A stretch of DNA of 64,000 bases from Engelhardtia mirabilis. GTDB taxonomy: Bacteria; Planctomycetota; UBA1135; GCA-002686595. The stretch's first letter is position 1; each line of letters begins with the position of its first letter. The notes beneath the pieces are model-generated. The model had not been told where the DNA came from. It made no database searches and saw only the letters and a program-made list of their open reading frames with translations. The DNA lies in contig CP036296.1 in NCBI GenBank assembly GCA_007751255.1, forward strand, positions 4,030,001-4,094,000, given 5' to 3'. Positions 1 through 7,793 of this stretch are shown here, one piece after another. The translations under genes and the position numbers were made by a program.

Positions 1-387
1 CACCAGGTCCACGTGGCCGGCGCGCTTGAAGACCTCTTCCTGGGCGCGCTGGGCCAGGCAACCGAGCACGCCGATCAGGAGCTTCGGGCGCCGCTCCTTC
101 TCGCGCCGCAGCTCGCCGAGCCAGGAGTAGACGCGCTCCTCGGCGTGTTCACGCACCGAGCAGGTGTTGAACAGGATCACGTCGGCGTCCTCCATGGACG
201 CGGTGATCCGATGCCCCGCCTTGCGGAAACGCCCCTCGACCAGGAGCGAGTCGTACTTGTTCATCTGGCAACCGAAGGTCACCAGGTGCACGGCGAGGTC
301 GCCGGTGGCCGCCTGCGAGTCTTCACCAGGGGGGCCCGCGACGGGTTCGGCGCCGGCGGCGCGGGATTGGGTGCGTGACGTACTCAT
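1..387 (-). CDS. miaB: tRNA-2-methylthio-N6-dimethylallyladenosine synthase MiaB, N-terminal part (runs off window)
   Basis: Partial gene; only the first 129 codons lie in the window. The start is an ATG at 385-387 (MSTSRTQSRA). After a disordered leader of about 30 residues comes the MiaB/MTTase N-terminal (UPF0004) domain. All three cysteines of its auxiliary Fe-S cluster are visible: in TFGCQMNKYDS, in NTCSVREHAEERVYSWL and in GVLGCLAQR. The radical-SAM CxxxCxxC motif lies beyond the window edge. The family is known to add a methylthio group to i6A37 of tRNAs that read UNN codons. RimO and MtaB are the alternatives, but the TFGCQMN and NTCSVRE pattern is typical of MiaB. The gene is divergent from the antiporter at 568. 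Confidence 0.93.
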   Translation of the reverse strand, partial: MSTSRTQSRAAGAEPVAGPPGEDSQAATGDLAVHLVTFGCQMNKYDSLLVEGRFRKAGHRITASMEDADVILFNTCSVREHAEERVYSWLGELRREKERRPKLLIGVLGCLAQRAQEEVFKRAGHVDLV

Positions 388-567
388 CTTGGACGGCGTC
401 GCAAGGCGACCATTCTGCCAGTTGGACCCCAGCGGGGACAGGGGGCCGAGGGCGGGCTCGAATCGCTGGCCCCCGACTGCTCAGTCCCGGTGGACGCTCC
501 CCCGGACGCCCCGGCGCTGCTAGCTTGTTGCGCCGAACGGTCCAAGGCCCGCGGTCCCGCCCCCCAC

Positions 568-2361
568 ATGTCGTCCATCCTGGCCACGCTCCCCATCCTG
601 CGCGACCAGCCCCTGATCCAGGACGCATCGCCGATGCTCGTCCTGGGCGTGGTGCTCGCGCTGGGCATGGTCTTCGGCGCGGGCGCGAAGAAGCTGCGGC
701 TGCCCGGCGTCACGGCCCAGATCCTGGCCGGATTCCTGGCCGGGTCCTCCGCCTTCAACCTGCTGGACGGCAAGGCCGCGATCGCCGACTTGGCGCCGCT
801 GAGCAAGTTCGCCCTGGCGGTGATCGCCGTCGCGGTGGGCTCGCACCTCAACCTGCGGCGACTTCGCAACGCCGGCGCGCGGCTTTCCCTGTTGCTGATC
901 GGCGAGCTGACGGTTCTGCCCGCTTTCGTCTTCGCGGCGCTGATGCTGCTCACGCCCCTGGGCACGGGCGAGGTCGTGCTGGGCACGGCCCTGGCCGGCC
1001 TGATGGCAGCGACCTCGATCGAAACTTCGCCCGCCACGACCCTGGCCCTGGTGCGCGAGGCGCGGGCGCGGGGGGTGATGACGAAGACGCTGCTCGCATC
1101 CGTCGCCCTATCGAGCATCGCCTGCATCCTCGTGTTCGAGTTGGTGCACAGCGGAGTCACCGGCGCGAGCGGCTCTGGCGCAGGGCCAGGTGCGGTCTTG
1201 CTCTCGGTCCTCGAGACCTTGGGATTGGCGATTCTGCTCGGCGGCGGAATCGGGGTCGCGCTGACCGTCATGACCAGGCGAACCACCAAGCCCGAGCGCC
1301 TGGTGACCCTGTCCCTGGCCGGGGTCGTGCTCTGCAGCGGACTGGCGAGCCGCCTGGGGACGTCGGACCTGCTCGCGTGCCTGATGTTGGGGCTGGTGCA
1401 AGCCAACCTGCTGCCGGCCCGGGAGAAGCTGATCGATTCGGTGCTGGTCAACTTCCAGCCGGCTATCTTCGCGGTCTTCTTCACCCTGGCCGGGATGAAG
1501 CTGGACCCGTCGGTCCTGCTCGATGGCGGTCTGATCGCACTGGTGCTCTTCGGCGCTCGAGCCGTGGGCAAGCTGGTCGTCGCCGACGTGGCCATGCGAC
1601 TGGCTCGAGCTCCCGACGGCGTGCGACGTAACCTGGGCCTGGCCCGCCTGCCCCAGGCCGCGATCGCCATCGGCCTCTTGCTGGTCGCCCAGTCGGACCC
1701 CGTGTTGCAACCGGGGATCGACCTGCTGGTGGCCGTGGTCCTCGCCGTGGTGACCTTGAACGAGATCGTCGGCCCGGTGCTGACCCGAATGGCCCTGGTG
1801 CGATCAGGCGAGTCCAACATGGATCGCATGCGCCTGATCGACTTCATCCACGAGGAGAACATCACCACGCGACTGTCGGCCGAGACCCCCGAGGAGGCGA
1901 TCAAGGAGCTGACCGAGCTGCTGGTCGAGTCGCACCACCTGCCCAAGGCCACCCTGGAGCCACTGCTGCAATCCGTGCTGGATCGGGAAGCCCAGGTCTC
2001 GACGGTCCTCGGGGGCGGCCTGATGATCCCCCACGGCGTGCTGGAGCAGGGCGACCACATGCTCGGCGCGATGGCCCTCTCCTCGACCGGCCTGCCCTTC
2101 CCATCGCCCGACGGGAATCCGGTGCACTGCGTCGTGCTCCTGGCCACGCCTCGCGGCCAGCGCGACCGGCACCTCGAGGTGCTCGCCGCGCTCGCGCGCA
2201 CGATCGGCGGCGATCCGAACTTCAGGCGCGAGCTGTTCGCGTCCCAGACGCCGGCCCACGCCTACGAGCTTCTGCACAGCGACGAAGCCGAGCACTTCAA
2301 CTACTACCTGCCCGTCGGTGCCGAAGGCTGGGGCGCGCCGCGGGCGTCGTCGCCGATCTGA
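568..2361 (+). CDS. CPA2-type cation:proton antiporter fused to a PTS EIIA-like domain
   Basis: The protein has 597 residues. Residues about 15-395 form a Na+/H+ exchanger (KefB/CPA2-like) membrane domain of about 12 hydrophobic helices, with typical stretches such as GVTAQILAGFLAG and LACLMLGLVQANL. Residues about 425-570 match the PTS EIIA type-2 (fructose/nitrogen PTS) fold. The phosphorylatable histidine is kept as His489 in GGLMIPHGVL, so the domain could respond to phosphotransfer rather than being only structural. The expected role is monovalent cation/proton exchange at the inner membrane, gated by the cytoplasmic EIIA-like domain; that gating is inference. I chose the ATG at 568 because the 26 codons upstream (an alternative ATG lies at 490) read as proline/alanine-rich leader. 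It is convergent with the pterin gene, 35 nt away. Confidence 0.85.
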   Translation: MSSILATLPILRDQPLIQDASPMLVLGVVLALGMVFGAGAKKLRLPGVTAQILAGFLAGSSAFNLLDGKAAIADLAPLSKFALAVIAVAVGSHLNLRRLRNAGARLSLLLIGELTVLPAFVFAALMLLTPLGTGEVVLGTALAGLMAATSIETSPATTLALVREARARGVMTKTLLASVALSSIACILVFELVHSGVTGASGSGAGPGAVLLSVLETLGLAILLGGGIGVALTVMTRRTTKPERLVTLSLAGVVLCSGLASRLGTSDLLACLMLGLVQANLLPAREKLIDSVLVNFQPAIFAVFFTLAGMKLDPSVLLDGGLIALVLFGARAVGKLVVADVAMRLARAPDGVRRNLGLARLPQAAIAIGLLLVAQSDPVLQPGIDLLVAVVLAVVTLNEIVGPVLTRMALVRSGESNMDRMRLIDFIHEENITTRLSAETPEEAIKELTELLVESHHLPKATLEPLLQSVLDREAQVSTVLGGGLMIPHGVLEQGDHMLGAMALSSTGLPFPSPDGNPVHCVVLLATPRGQRDRHLEVLAALARTIGGDPNFRRELFASQTPAHAYELLHSDEAEHFNYYLPVGAEGWGAPRASSPI

Positions 2362-2396
2362 GGCGGCCGAGCGCAGGGGCGCAGACCCGAGCGCGG

Positions 2397-2894
2397 TCAG
2401 GCCCGCAGACGGTAGACCCCGCGCTGACCCTGGGTCTCTTCCACGGCGACCTTCAGGTCGCGGATCTCCAGGTCGGGGAAGCGCTCGGCCAAGCGTCGAT
2501 GGACCTCGCGGCCGATCCAGGTGGCGAAGTTCTCGGCACTCGTGTTGTTGATCGGGAGCACGATCACGTCCTCCTCGGGCGCCGCGTAGTAGCGCTCCCG
2601 ATAGCGCACCTCGACGACGCCGTCATCACGGCGATCGATCCGCAGCTCGGGGTGATCGCGGGGCAAGAGCCAGTGCTCGTCCAGCTCGTCGACGAGCTCG
2701 CGCACCACCGGCTTGACCTCCTTGAAGTCGATCACCAGCCCGTGCGGGTCGAGCCGGCCCTCCAGGTCCACGTAGACCCGGTAGTTATGCCCGTGGAGCC
2801 GCTCGGCGGACCCGTCCGGGAAGATCAGGAAGTGGGCCGCGGAGAACTTCAGGTACTCCTTGTCGATCTGGATCGACCAGCTCTCGGTGGGCAT
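2397..2894 (-). CDS. 6-pyruvoyltetrahydropterin synthase-family enzyme, PTPS-III-like (ExxHGH)
   Basis: The protein has 165 residues. The zinc histidines are His21 (FSAAH) and His34/His36 (LHGHNY). QueD has Cys in the motif CxxxHGH. Here the segment reads S-A-E-R-L-H-G-H, so the Cys position is Ala and Glu31 sits three residues before HGH. The ExxHGH pattern is the published signature of PTPS-III, which converts 7,8-dihydroneopterin triphosphate to 6-hydroxymethyl-7,8-dihydropterin and can replace FolB in folate synthesis. The C-terminal VAVEETQGQRGVYRL contains the conserved catalytic Glu region. Compared with QueD there is an insertion of about 25 residues after the DEHWLLP segment. The start is the ATG at 2892-2894; an in-frame start further upstream adds 23 non-conserved residues. 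It is divergent from fkbM. QueD remains the alternative. Confidence 0.82.
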   Translation of the reverse strand: MPTESWSIQIDKEYLKFSAAHFLIFPDGSAERLHGHNYRVYVDLEGRLDPHGLVIDFKEVKPVVRELVDELDEHWLLPRDHPELRIDRRDDGVVEVRYRERYYAAPEEDVIVLPINNTSAENFATWIGREVHRRLAERFPDLEIRDLKVAVEETQGQRGVYRLRA

Positions 2895-3000
2895 GGCGCG
2901 TGGGGTCGGGGAGGTGCGGAGAGGGCGGAAAGGGAGCATCCGACCGCCCCCGGACAGATTCAAGCGCCCCGGCGGGAGGAACCGACCCGGGGGCGTCTGC

Positions 3001-3006
3001 TACTCT
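3001..3006 (+). promoter_or_regulatory. -10-like hexamer TACTCT, 7 nt from the next ATG
   Basis: TACTCT lies 7 nt upstream of the ATG at 3014. It fits the TANNCT pattern seen before many genes in this window. If it is used, transcription would begin at or next to the start codon, giving a leaderless mRNA. No convincing -35 box is seen. Confidence 0.45.
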
Positions 3007-3013
3007 CCCGCCC

Positions 3014-3850
3014 ATGGACCTGGCCGCCAAGACCGTTCGCCCCCCCGGCCTCGGGATCGACTTCGACGTCCTCGCCGACGACACGATCATCGGACCCTCG
3101 ATCGAGCGCGGCTCGTGGGAGGACCACGAGACCCGGCTCTTCCTGGCACACCTGACCCCCGGTTGCCACGTGGTGGACCTGGGCGCCAACGTGGGCTGGT
3201 TCGCTGTCCAGGCGATCCTGGCCGGGGCCGTGGTCCACGCCTTCGAGCCCGTGCCCGGCATCGCCGACGTAGCCACGCGCAACATCGAGCGCGCCAACGC
3301 CGTCGGGCCGGGCCAGGGCGTGCTGCACCGCTGCGCCGCTGGCGCCGAAGCGGGCACGGCGGAGATCGTGCTGGCAGCCAAGAACCACGGTGACAACCGC
3401 GTCTTGGACGATGGCAGCGGTGTTCCCACCGACCTGGCGGGCGCCGAGACGATCAAGATCGACGTGCGCACGGTCGACTCCTTGGTCAGTGAGCCGGCGC
3501 GGGTGCTCAAGATCGACACCCAGGGCTCGGAGTGGCTGGCCCTCTCGGGGGCCGCCGGACTGCTGCGGCGCAGCCCGCAGCTGGCGCTCTTGATCGAGTT
3601 CTGGCCCTACGCCCTGCGCGGCGCGAAGCCCCAGGAGCTGCTCGACCTGCTCGAGCGCGAGGGCTTCACCATGGGCAAGGCTACCGAGGCTCCCTACCCC
3701 ATGAGCCCCACCCGGATCCTGGGCCAGGCCCTCGAACGCGATCCGGTCAAGGGCGGGCTCGACCTGTACGGAACGCGCGGGCTGCCGTTCCACGTGCTCG
3801 GCGCAGGCGCGCGCCTGAAGAGCATGTGGCGCAGCCTGAAGGAGAAGTAG
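3014..3850 (+). CDS. FkbM-family SAM-dependent methyltransferase
   Basis: The protein has 278 residues and is a class I Rossmann methyltransferase. The SAM-binding motif I is VVDLGANVGWFAVQA, followed by HAFEPVPG (motif II acidic residue). FkbM hallmarks follow: a D-x-R-T-V-D-S-L stretch (IDVRTVDSL) and KIDTQGSEWLAL. The family O-methylates sugars, polyketides or lipids; the substrate cannot be told from the sequence. I start it at the ATG at 3014, which follows the -10-like hexamer closely. Longer in-frame readings overlap the divergent pterin gene and are not protein-like. It is convergent with the CLCA-like gene at 3979, across a 128-nt gap holding a 14-nt palindrome at 3883-3896. Confidence 0.85.
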   Translation: MDLAAKTVRPPGLGIDFDVLADDTIIGPSIERGSWEDHETRLFLAHLTPGCHVVDLGANVGWFAVQAILAGAVVHAFEPVPGIADVATRNIERANAVGPGQGVLHRCAAGAEAGTAEIVLAAKNHGDNRVLDDGSGVPTDLAGAETIKIDVRTVDSLVSEPARVLKIDTQGSEWLALSGAAGLLRRSPQLALLIEFWPYALRGAKPQELLDLLEREGFTMGKATEAPYPMSPTRILGQALERDPVKGGLDLYGTRGLPFHVLGAGARLKSMWRSLKEK

Positions 3851-3978
3851 AGCCGAGGGCGGGAGTCCACGCCGGACGCCACGGGTCGCGCGACCCCTGC
3901 GAGTCGTGCGGATCGACCGCGCGGAGCAATGGAACGACCGGACTGCTCGATCGGCTCGGGGCCGAGTCGCATGCGGCT

Positions 3979-6921
3979 TCAGAGATCGCTCGTCACGCTG
4001 ATTGGCGCGCCGCCGACGGCGAGGGCCTGACCGACCAGGGCCCCGGTGGCCTCGACACCCTGGGGTTCCAGGCTGATGGTGAAGCTAGTGGCCGCCTTCG
4101 GGGGCTGTGTCGCTACACCGCCGCCGCCACCCGATCCGCAGCTCGCAGCGATCGCGGCCGAGGCGCCGAGCAGCGCGGCCGCGAAGGCCGCCGGCGCCGC
4201 TCGCCGTCCTCGCCGAGCCGCTCCCTCGCCTGCGGCCGGCCGTCGGCCTTGCCACGCGAGGGTCAGGGCCCCCACGGCGACCACCAGGGCGACCAGAGGA
4301 GTCGGCACGGACGGCTGACGGGGCGGGCCCGCCCCGATCAGGAAACCAGCGGCGCCGGCGTCCGGCATCGCGAGGTCGGCGGTTGGAAGGTCGATCTCCC
4401 CCACCGTCACCAGCAACCAAGGCGCCTGGCCGGACCCGAGTTGCAAGATGGCCGCGCCGTCCGCGCGTTCGAAACGCAAGCCATCCGCGGCCTCGCCGGC
4501 TCCCACCACCAGGAGGGGCTTGGCCGGGTTGTCGGGCTGGCCGTCGCGATCGGTGTCCAGGTGCAGCGCGAATTCCACCAGGGCCGCCAACCCCCCGTCC
4601 GACGCAAGGCCAAGGTCGAGGGCACCCAGGTCGACGGGTTCGTCGCCACCGGCAACCAGCTCGAAGCCGATCACCGGCGTCTGGTGAATGGGCGAACCTT
4701 CTAGCACCTGTCCGTCGACGACCACACCGACGTCGACCAGTTCCAAGTTGCCTGGAAGGAAAGTCGACGTGGCCCCCTGCACGTTGGCCGAGACCGTGGC
4801 GCGAGCCCTCGGCAGGTCGACTACCGGGGGCACGCCCCCGCCGGCCTCGCCCGCGCCGGCCGCGATAGCTCCGCTCCCGTCGACCTCGAGCTCGAAGGTG
4901 TAGCTGCCGCTGTCGGATTCGAGCCCTTGATAGCCCTGGAACAGGGCGCCGTAGATGCCGTCACCGGCTACGTCGTCGCCGAGGGATGTGACGCCGTCGT
5001 CCCGCAGGACCAGGGTCTGCGGCACCAGGCTGCCGTCGGGACGCAGCACCCGCGCGGTGACCTTGGCACCCGCAACGGGGAAGCCCGAGGCCAGGCTGGC
5101 CTTGATCGGAATGGCCGCCGGCCAGGTGACCTGCTCGGCCGCGGAGGTCGCTCCGACCGACAAGTCCGGAGCGCACACGAACCCCGAGAGGTCGAAGACC
5201 TCGGTCCCGGCCGCGACGGAGTGGACCCGCGCCGTCCAGGTTCCTGGCGCGGGGCCGTCGACCGTGACGAGCTGCTGGACCGCCGTGACGAACAGCTCGA
5301 CTCCGGGCCCGGGCGATGGTGCCAGGGCGTCGATGGTCGGCGAACCACCGGGGCCGACGAGGGTCAGGCCCAGGCTCGCCCCCGCATCCGATCCGAGGCT
5401 GACCCGCAGGGCGGTCGCGCCCGCCCCGACCTCGATCGGGACGACCTCGGTGGCCCCCGCAGAGATTGGCTCGCGGTTGGACGCGGCGACGACCACGGCG
5501 CCGCTGGCCTGGCCGAAGATCTCGGTGAAGATCCCCGGCAGCTGATCCGGCGACTGGGCCGCGATGAACCTCCCGCCGGTGGCCTGGGCCAGGACGACCA
5601 GGTCCCCTGGATTGAAGTCCGAACCGAGGGCGATCGTCACCACCGTGGTCCCCGCCGCAACCAGCGGGTCGAGCACGGTGCTCGAGATGCGCGGCGGACC
5701 GGCGTTGTTGGCACCGTCCGTCAGGAGCACCACCAACTCGGCGCAACCATTCACCAGTCCCAGCTCACCGCTGGCCTGAGTCAGGGCCGAGCCGATCGCG
5801 GTATTGCCACCTGCCGCCAGGCCATCGATGGCGGCAATGGCCGCCCCCTTGTGGGTCGCATCGGCGGGCCCGATGCCGAGATCGATGGTCACCGAGCCGT
5901 TGAAGGACACCAGGCCCAGGTCCGCGCCTTTCGGTAGGAGTCCGACGGCCAACTTCGCCCCCAACTTCGTCTGGGCCAGGGCCTCGCCGCCCATGCTGCC
6001 CGAGCGGTCGAGCACGAGTACCACGGCCAACTCGCCCACCTCGGAAGCGAAGGCCACCGGCTGGTGTCCGGCCACGTCGCTGGTCGGCGTCTCCAACGGC
6101 GCCACCAGTGCGCCCACGCCCGACGAGACCATTCGCGCCCAGCAGGATGTCCCCAGCTGTGCCGCCTGGGCCGTCAGCACCGGACTTCCCAGGGCGTCCG
6201 CCAGGCCGGCGTTGTGCTCCAGGTCGGTGCAGAACTCCGTGCGCAGGTTGCTCGGCGCCAGGCCCGAGCCCCCATCCATGATCGACCCGGAGCCCACGCC
6301 GGACGGCTCGAAGCAGAAATGCAAGGGGTGGGCGACCGTGGTGGGGTCGGTCCCGATCTGTCCCCTGTGCTCGTCGTAGAGACCGAAGAGGTAGTGCCCG
6401 GACTCATGCACTAGCGCGAACTGCCCCAACACCGCACCGGACGTGCCGCGGTGGACCTGACTGATCGTGATGTGACGTCCCGGAACACCGAGGCCGTTCA
6501 GGTGCGAGCCCGACGCCGCGTCGCCGGCCGTGATCCAGACGTCCGCCGACGCCTTCAGCTCGTCGCGATCGGTGAAGGTCACCGTGCCGAGCTGAAGCTG
6601 CCTCTGCGTGGCGTCGAAGAGCCGCACCGAGAAGGCCTCGAAGACCGGCTCCCAAGCGGCGAACTCGGCCGGCCAGTCGTCCTCGACGGGCACCGCGTAG
6701 GCGAAGTAGACCAACAGGTCGATCGTGCCGACCTGAACCTCTCCGCCTCCGAGCGCCGCACCCCTCGGCATGGCGACCGGGCCAGGCTGGGCGGGCACTT
6801 CAAGAGCGCCCAGTCCACCCCAGGTGGCCAGAATCACGAGCAAGAACGCGCAGCGGCTCCGTCCTTGGCCCCTCAGTCCCCCGAGAGCGCGATCGATCAA
6901 GCTCGTCCCCAATGAAGCCAC
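3979..6921 (-). CDS. Secreted CLCA-like protein: HExxH metalloprotease domain plus von Willebrand A domain
   Basis: The protein has about 980 residues. A hydrophobic segment near residues 25-45 (CAFLLVILATWGGLGAL) serves as signal or anchor. The N-terminal domain carries the zinc motif HESGHYLFGLYDEH (HESGH about 172-176), matching the HExxH...DE pattern of CLCA-type proteins. A VWA domain follows, with MIDAS residues in DRSGSMGG (about 305-309) and LLTDGANNAG. Next comes a long beta-rich region with a CLCA-like post-VWA part (ASLGLTLVGPGG, DDGVTSLGDDVAGDG). Near residue 872 there is a VPTP motif, a transmembrane stretch and arginines, which resembles a sorting signal. The frame nevertheless continues for about 85 residues and includes a lipobox-like ASAAIAASC. 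The start is uncertain: I chose the GTG at 6919-6921, and a TTG at 6912 is possible. The role is inferred to be an extracellular self-cleaving adhesin or protease. Confidence 0.72.
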   Translation of the reverse strand: MASLGTSLIDRALGGLRGQGRSRCAFLLVILATWGGLGALEVPAQPGPVAMPRGAALGGGEVQVGTIDLLVYFAYAVPVEDDWPAEFAAWEPVFEAFSVRLFDATQRQLQLGTVTFTDRDELKASADVWITAGDAASGSHLNGLGVPGRHITISQVHRGTSGAVLGQFALVHESGHYLFGLYDEHRGQIGTDPTTVAHPLHFCFEPSGVGSGSIMDGGSGLAPSNLRTEFCTDLEHNAGLADALGSPVLTAQAAQLGTSCWARMVSSGVGALVAPLETPTSDVAGHQPVAFASEVGELAVVLVLDRSGSMGGEALAQTKLGAKLAVGLLPKGADLGLVSFNGSVTIDLGIGPADATHKGAAIAAIDGLAAGGNTAIGSALTQASGELGLVNGCAELVVLLTDGANNAGPPRISSTVLDPLVAAGTTVVTIALGSDFNPGDLVVLAQATGGRFIAAQSPDQLPGIFTEIFGQASGAVVVAASNREPISAGATEVVPIEVGAGATALRVSLGSDAGASLGLTLVGPGGSPTIDALAPSPGPGVELFVTAVQQLVTVDGPAPGTWTARVHSVAAGTEVFDLSGFVCAPDLSVGATSAAEQVTWPAAIPIKASLASGFPVAGAKVTARVLRPDGSLVPQTLVLRDDGVTSLGDDVAGDGIYGALFQGYQGLESDSGSYTFELEVDGSGAIAAGAGEAGGGVPPVVDLPRARATVSANVQGATSTFLPGNLELVDVGVVVDGQVLEGSPIHQTPVIGFELVAGGDEPVDLGALDLGLASDGGLAALVEFALHLDTDRDGQPDNPAKPLLVVGAGEAADGLRFERADGAAILQLGSGQAPWLLVTVGEIDLPTADLAMPDAGAAGFLIGAGPPRQPSVPTPLVALVVAVGALTLAWQGRRPAAGEGAARRGRRAAPAAFAAALLGASAAIAASCGSGGGGGVATQPPKAATSFTISLEPQGVEATGALVGQALAVGGAPISVTSDL

Positions 6922-7275
6922 AGGTCGTGTTCCGGATGGGCGCCGGGGTTCGCAGCACCCCGGCCCGGTCGCCTGCAAGGCATAACGGATCGGCCCACGG
7001 ATACGCACGGGGAAGTTTCTCGCATTTCCCCGGTCGCGACTCGGAGGCTCGTAGCTGCGCTTCAGCGGCCGATGCAGCGGATCGAGATCGCCGGCCTCGC
7101 GTTCGAGCCACGCAAGGGCGGCCGACAGCACAGTGCGGCCGACAGCCCGAGCGCGCTCGACCAGGGGCCGCCGCGCGCCCTCCCCAGACAGTGGAGCCGC
7201 CCCCCGAAGCGGAGGGCGGCGTCGTCTAGGCCGCGCTCGGGAGCGAGCGCAGCGATGAACTGCGGACCGTGCCGA

Positions 7276-7617
7276 TCAGGGCTGGGCGCAGCCGGCCACG
7301 CAGGCGTCGCGGACTTGCTTGGCACCCGCCATGCAGTCCTGGTGGCAGTCCTTCAAGAACTCCCAACCGATGCAGATGAACCAGAGCCAGGTGTCACAGA
7401 CCGTGCAAACATCGGTGCAGTCCTTGATGTTCTCCTCGTAGTTGTCCTGGCAACAGGCGATGCACTCGGCGTAGGTCTTGGTCGAGTTGAGGCAGTCGTT
7501 GTCGGCCGCAGCCTCGACGTCCCCCCCGACGTCCCCCTCGGCGAATGAGAGGCTGGCCGATGAGAAGCTGAAGATCAGCGCAGCCGTGACACAGAGCGTG
7601 GCGAGAATGGCTTTCAT
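7276..7617 (-). CDS. Small secreted cysteine-rich protein (family with the gene at 9504)
   Basis: The protein has 113 residues. The start is the ATG at 7615-7617. It has a clear signal peptide (MKAILATLCVTAALIFSFSS... ending near SLSFA). The mature part is dominated by cysteines in the pattern TYAECxxCC, DCxxxCxxC, WxWFIC, DCxxDC, DACVxGCA. It aligns without gaps in the core to the protein at 9504-9800: TYAEC, DC-x3-C-x2-C, W-x-W-x-IC, LxxxCxxxC, AKxxxDACVxxCA. Ten cysteines are shared, which suggests five disulfides or a metal site. I do not recognise the family. It lies between the CLCA-like gene and the 532-residue anchored protein on the same strand. Confidence 0.7.
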   Translation of the reverse strand: MKAILATLCVTAALIFSFSSASLSFAEGDVGGDVEAAADNDCLNSTKTYAECIACCQDNYEENIKDCTDVCTVCDTWLWFICIGWEFLKDCHQDCMAGAKQVRDACVAGCAQP

Positions 7618-7793
7618 GATTCGTCCTTGGGCTCGAGGCCCGTACCGGAGGTCGGCCTCCGGATTCAGAGTCGAAGGGTGGCGGAGCTCGGACCAACCGA
7701 GCCCATCGGGGTTGGCCAGCGACCCGGAAGGGATCGCCGGTGGAACTTCGGCTCGTCCACCGCTGCGGCGGGCGATGCTCGGACCGGCGGGAC

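Noticed and set aside
384..2201. Long minus-strand open frame opposite the antiporter gene
   Set aside because: Ser/Arg/Thr-rich composition without any domain; an antisense shadow of a real high-GC gene.
3883..3896. 14-nt palindrome GGGTCGCGCGACCC between convergent genes, a possible terminator
   Set aside because: No loop and no T-tract; too weak to call.
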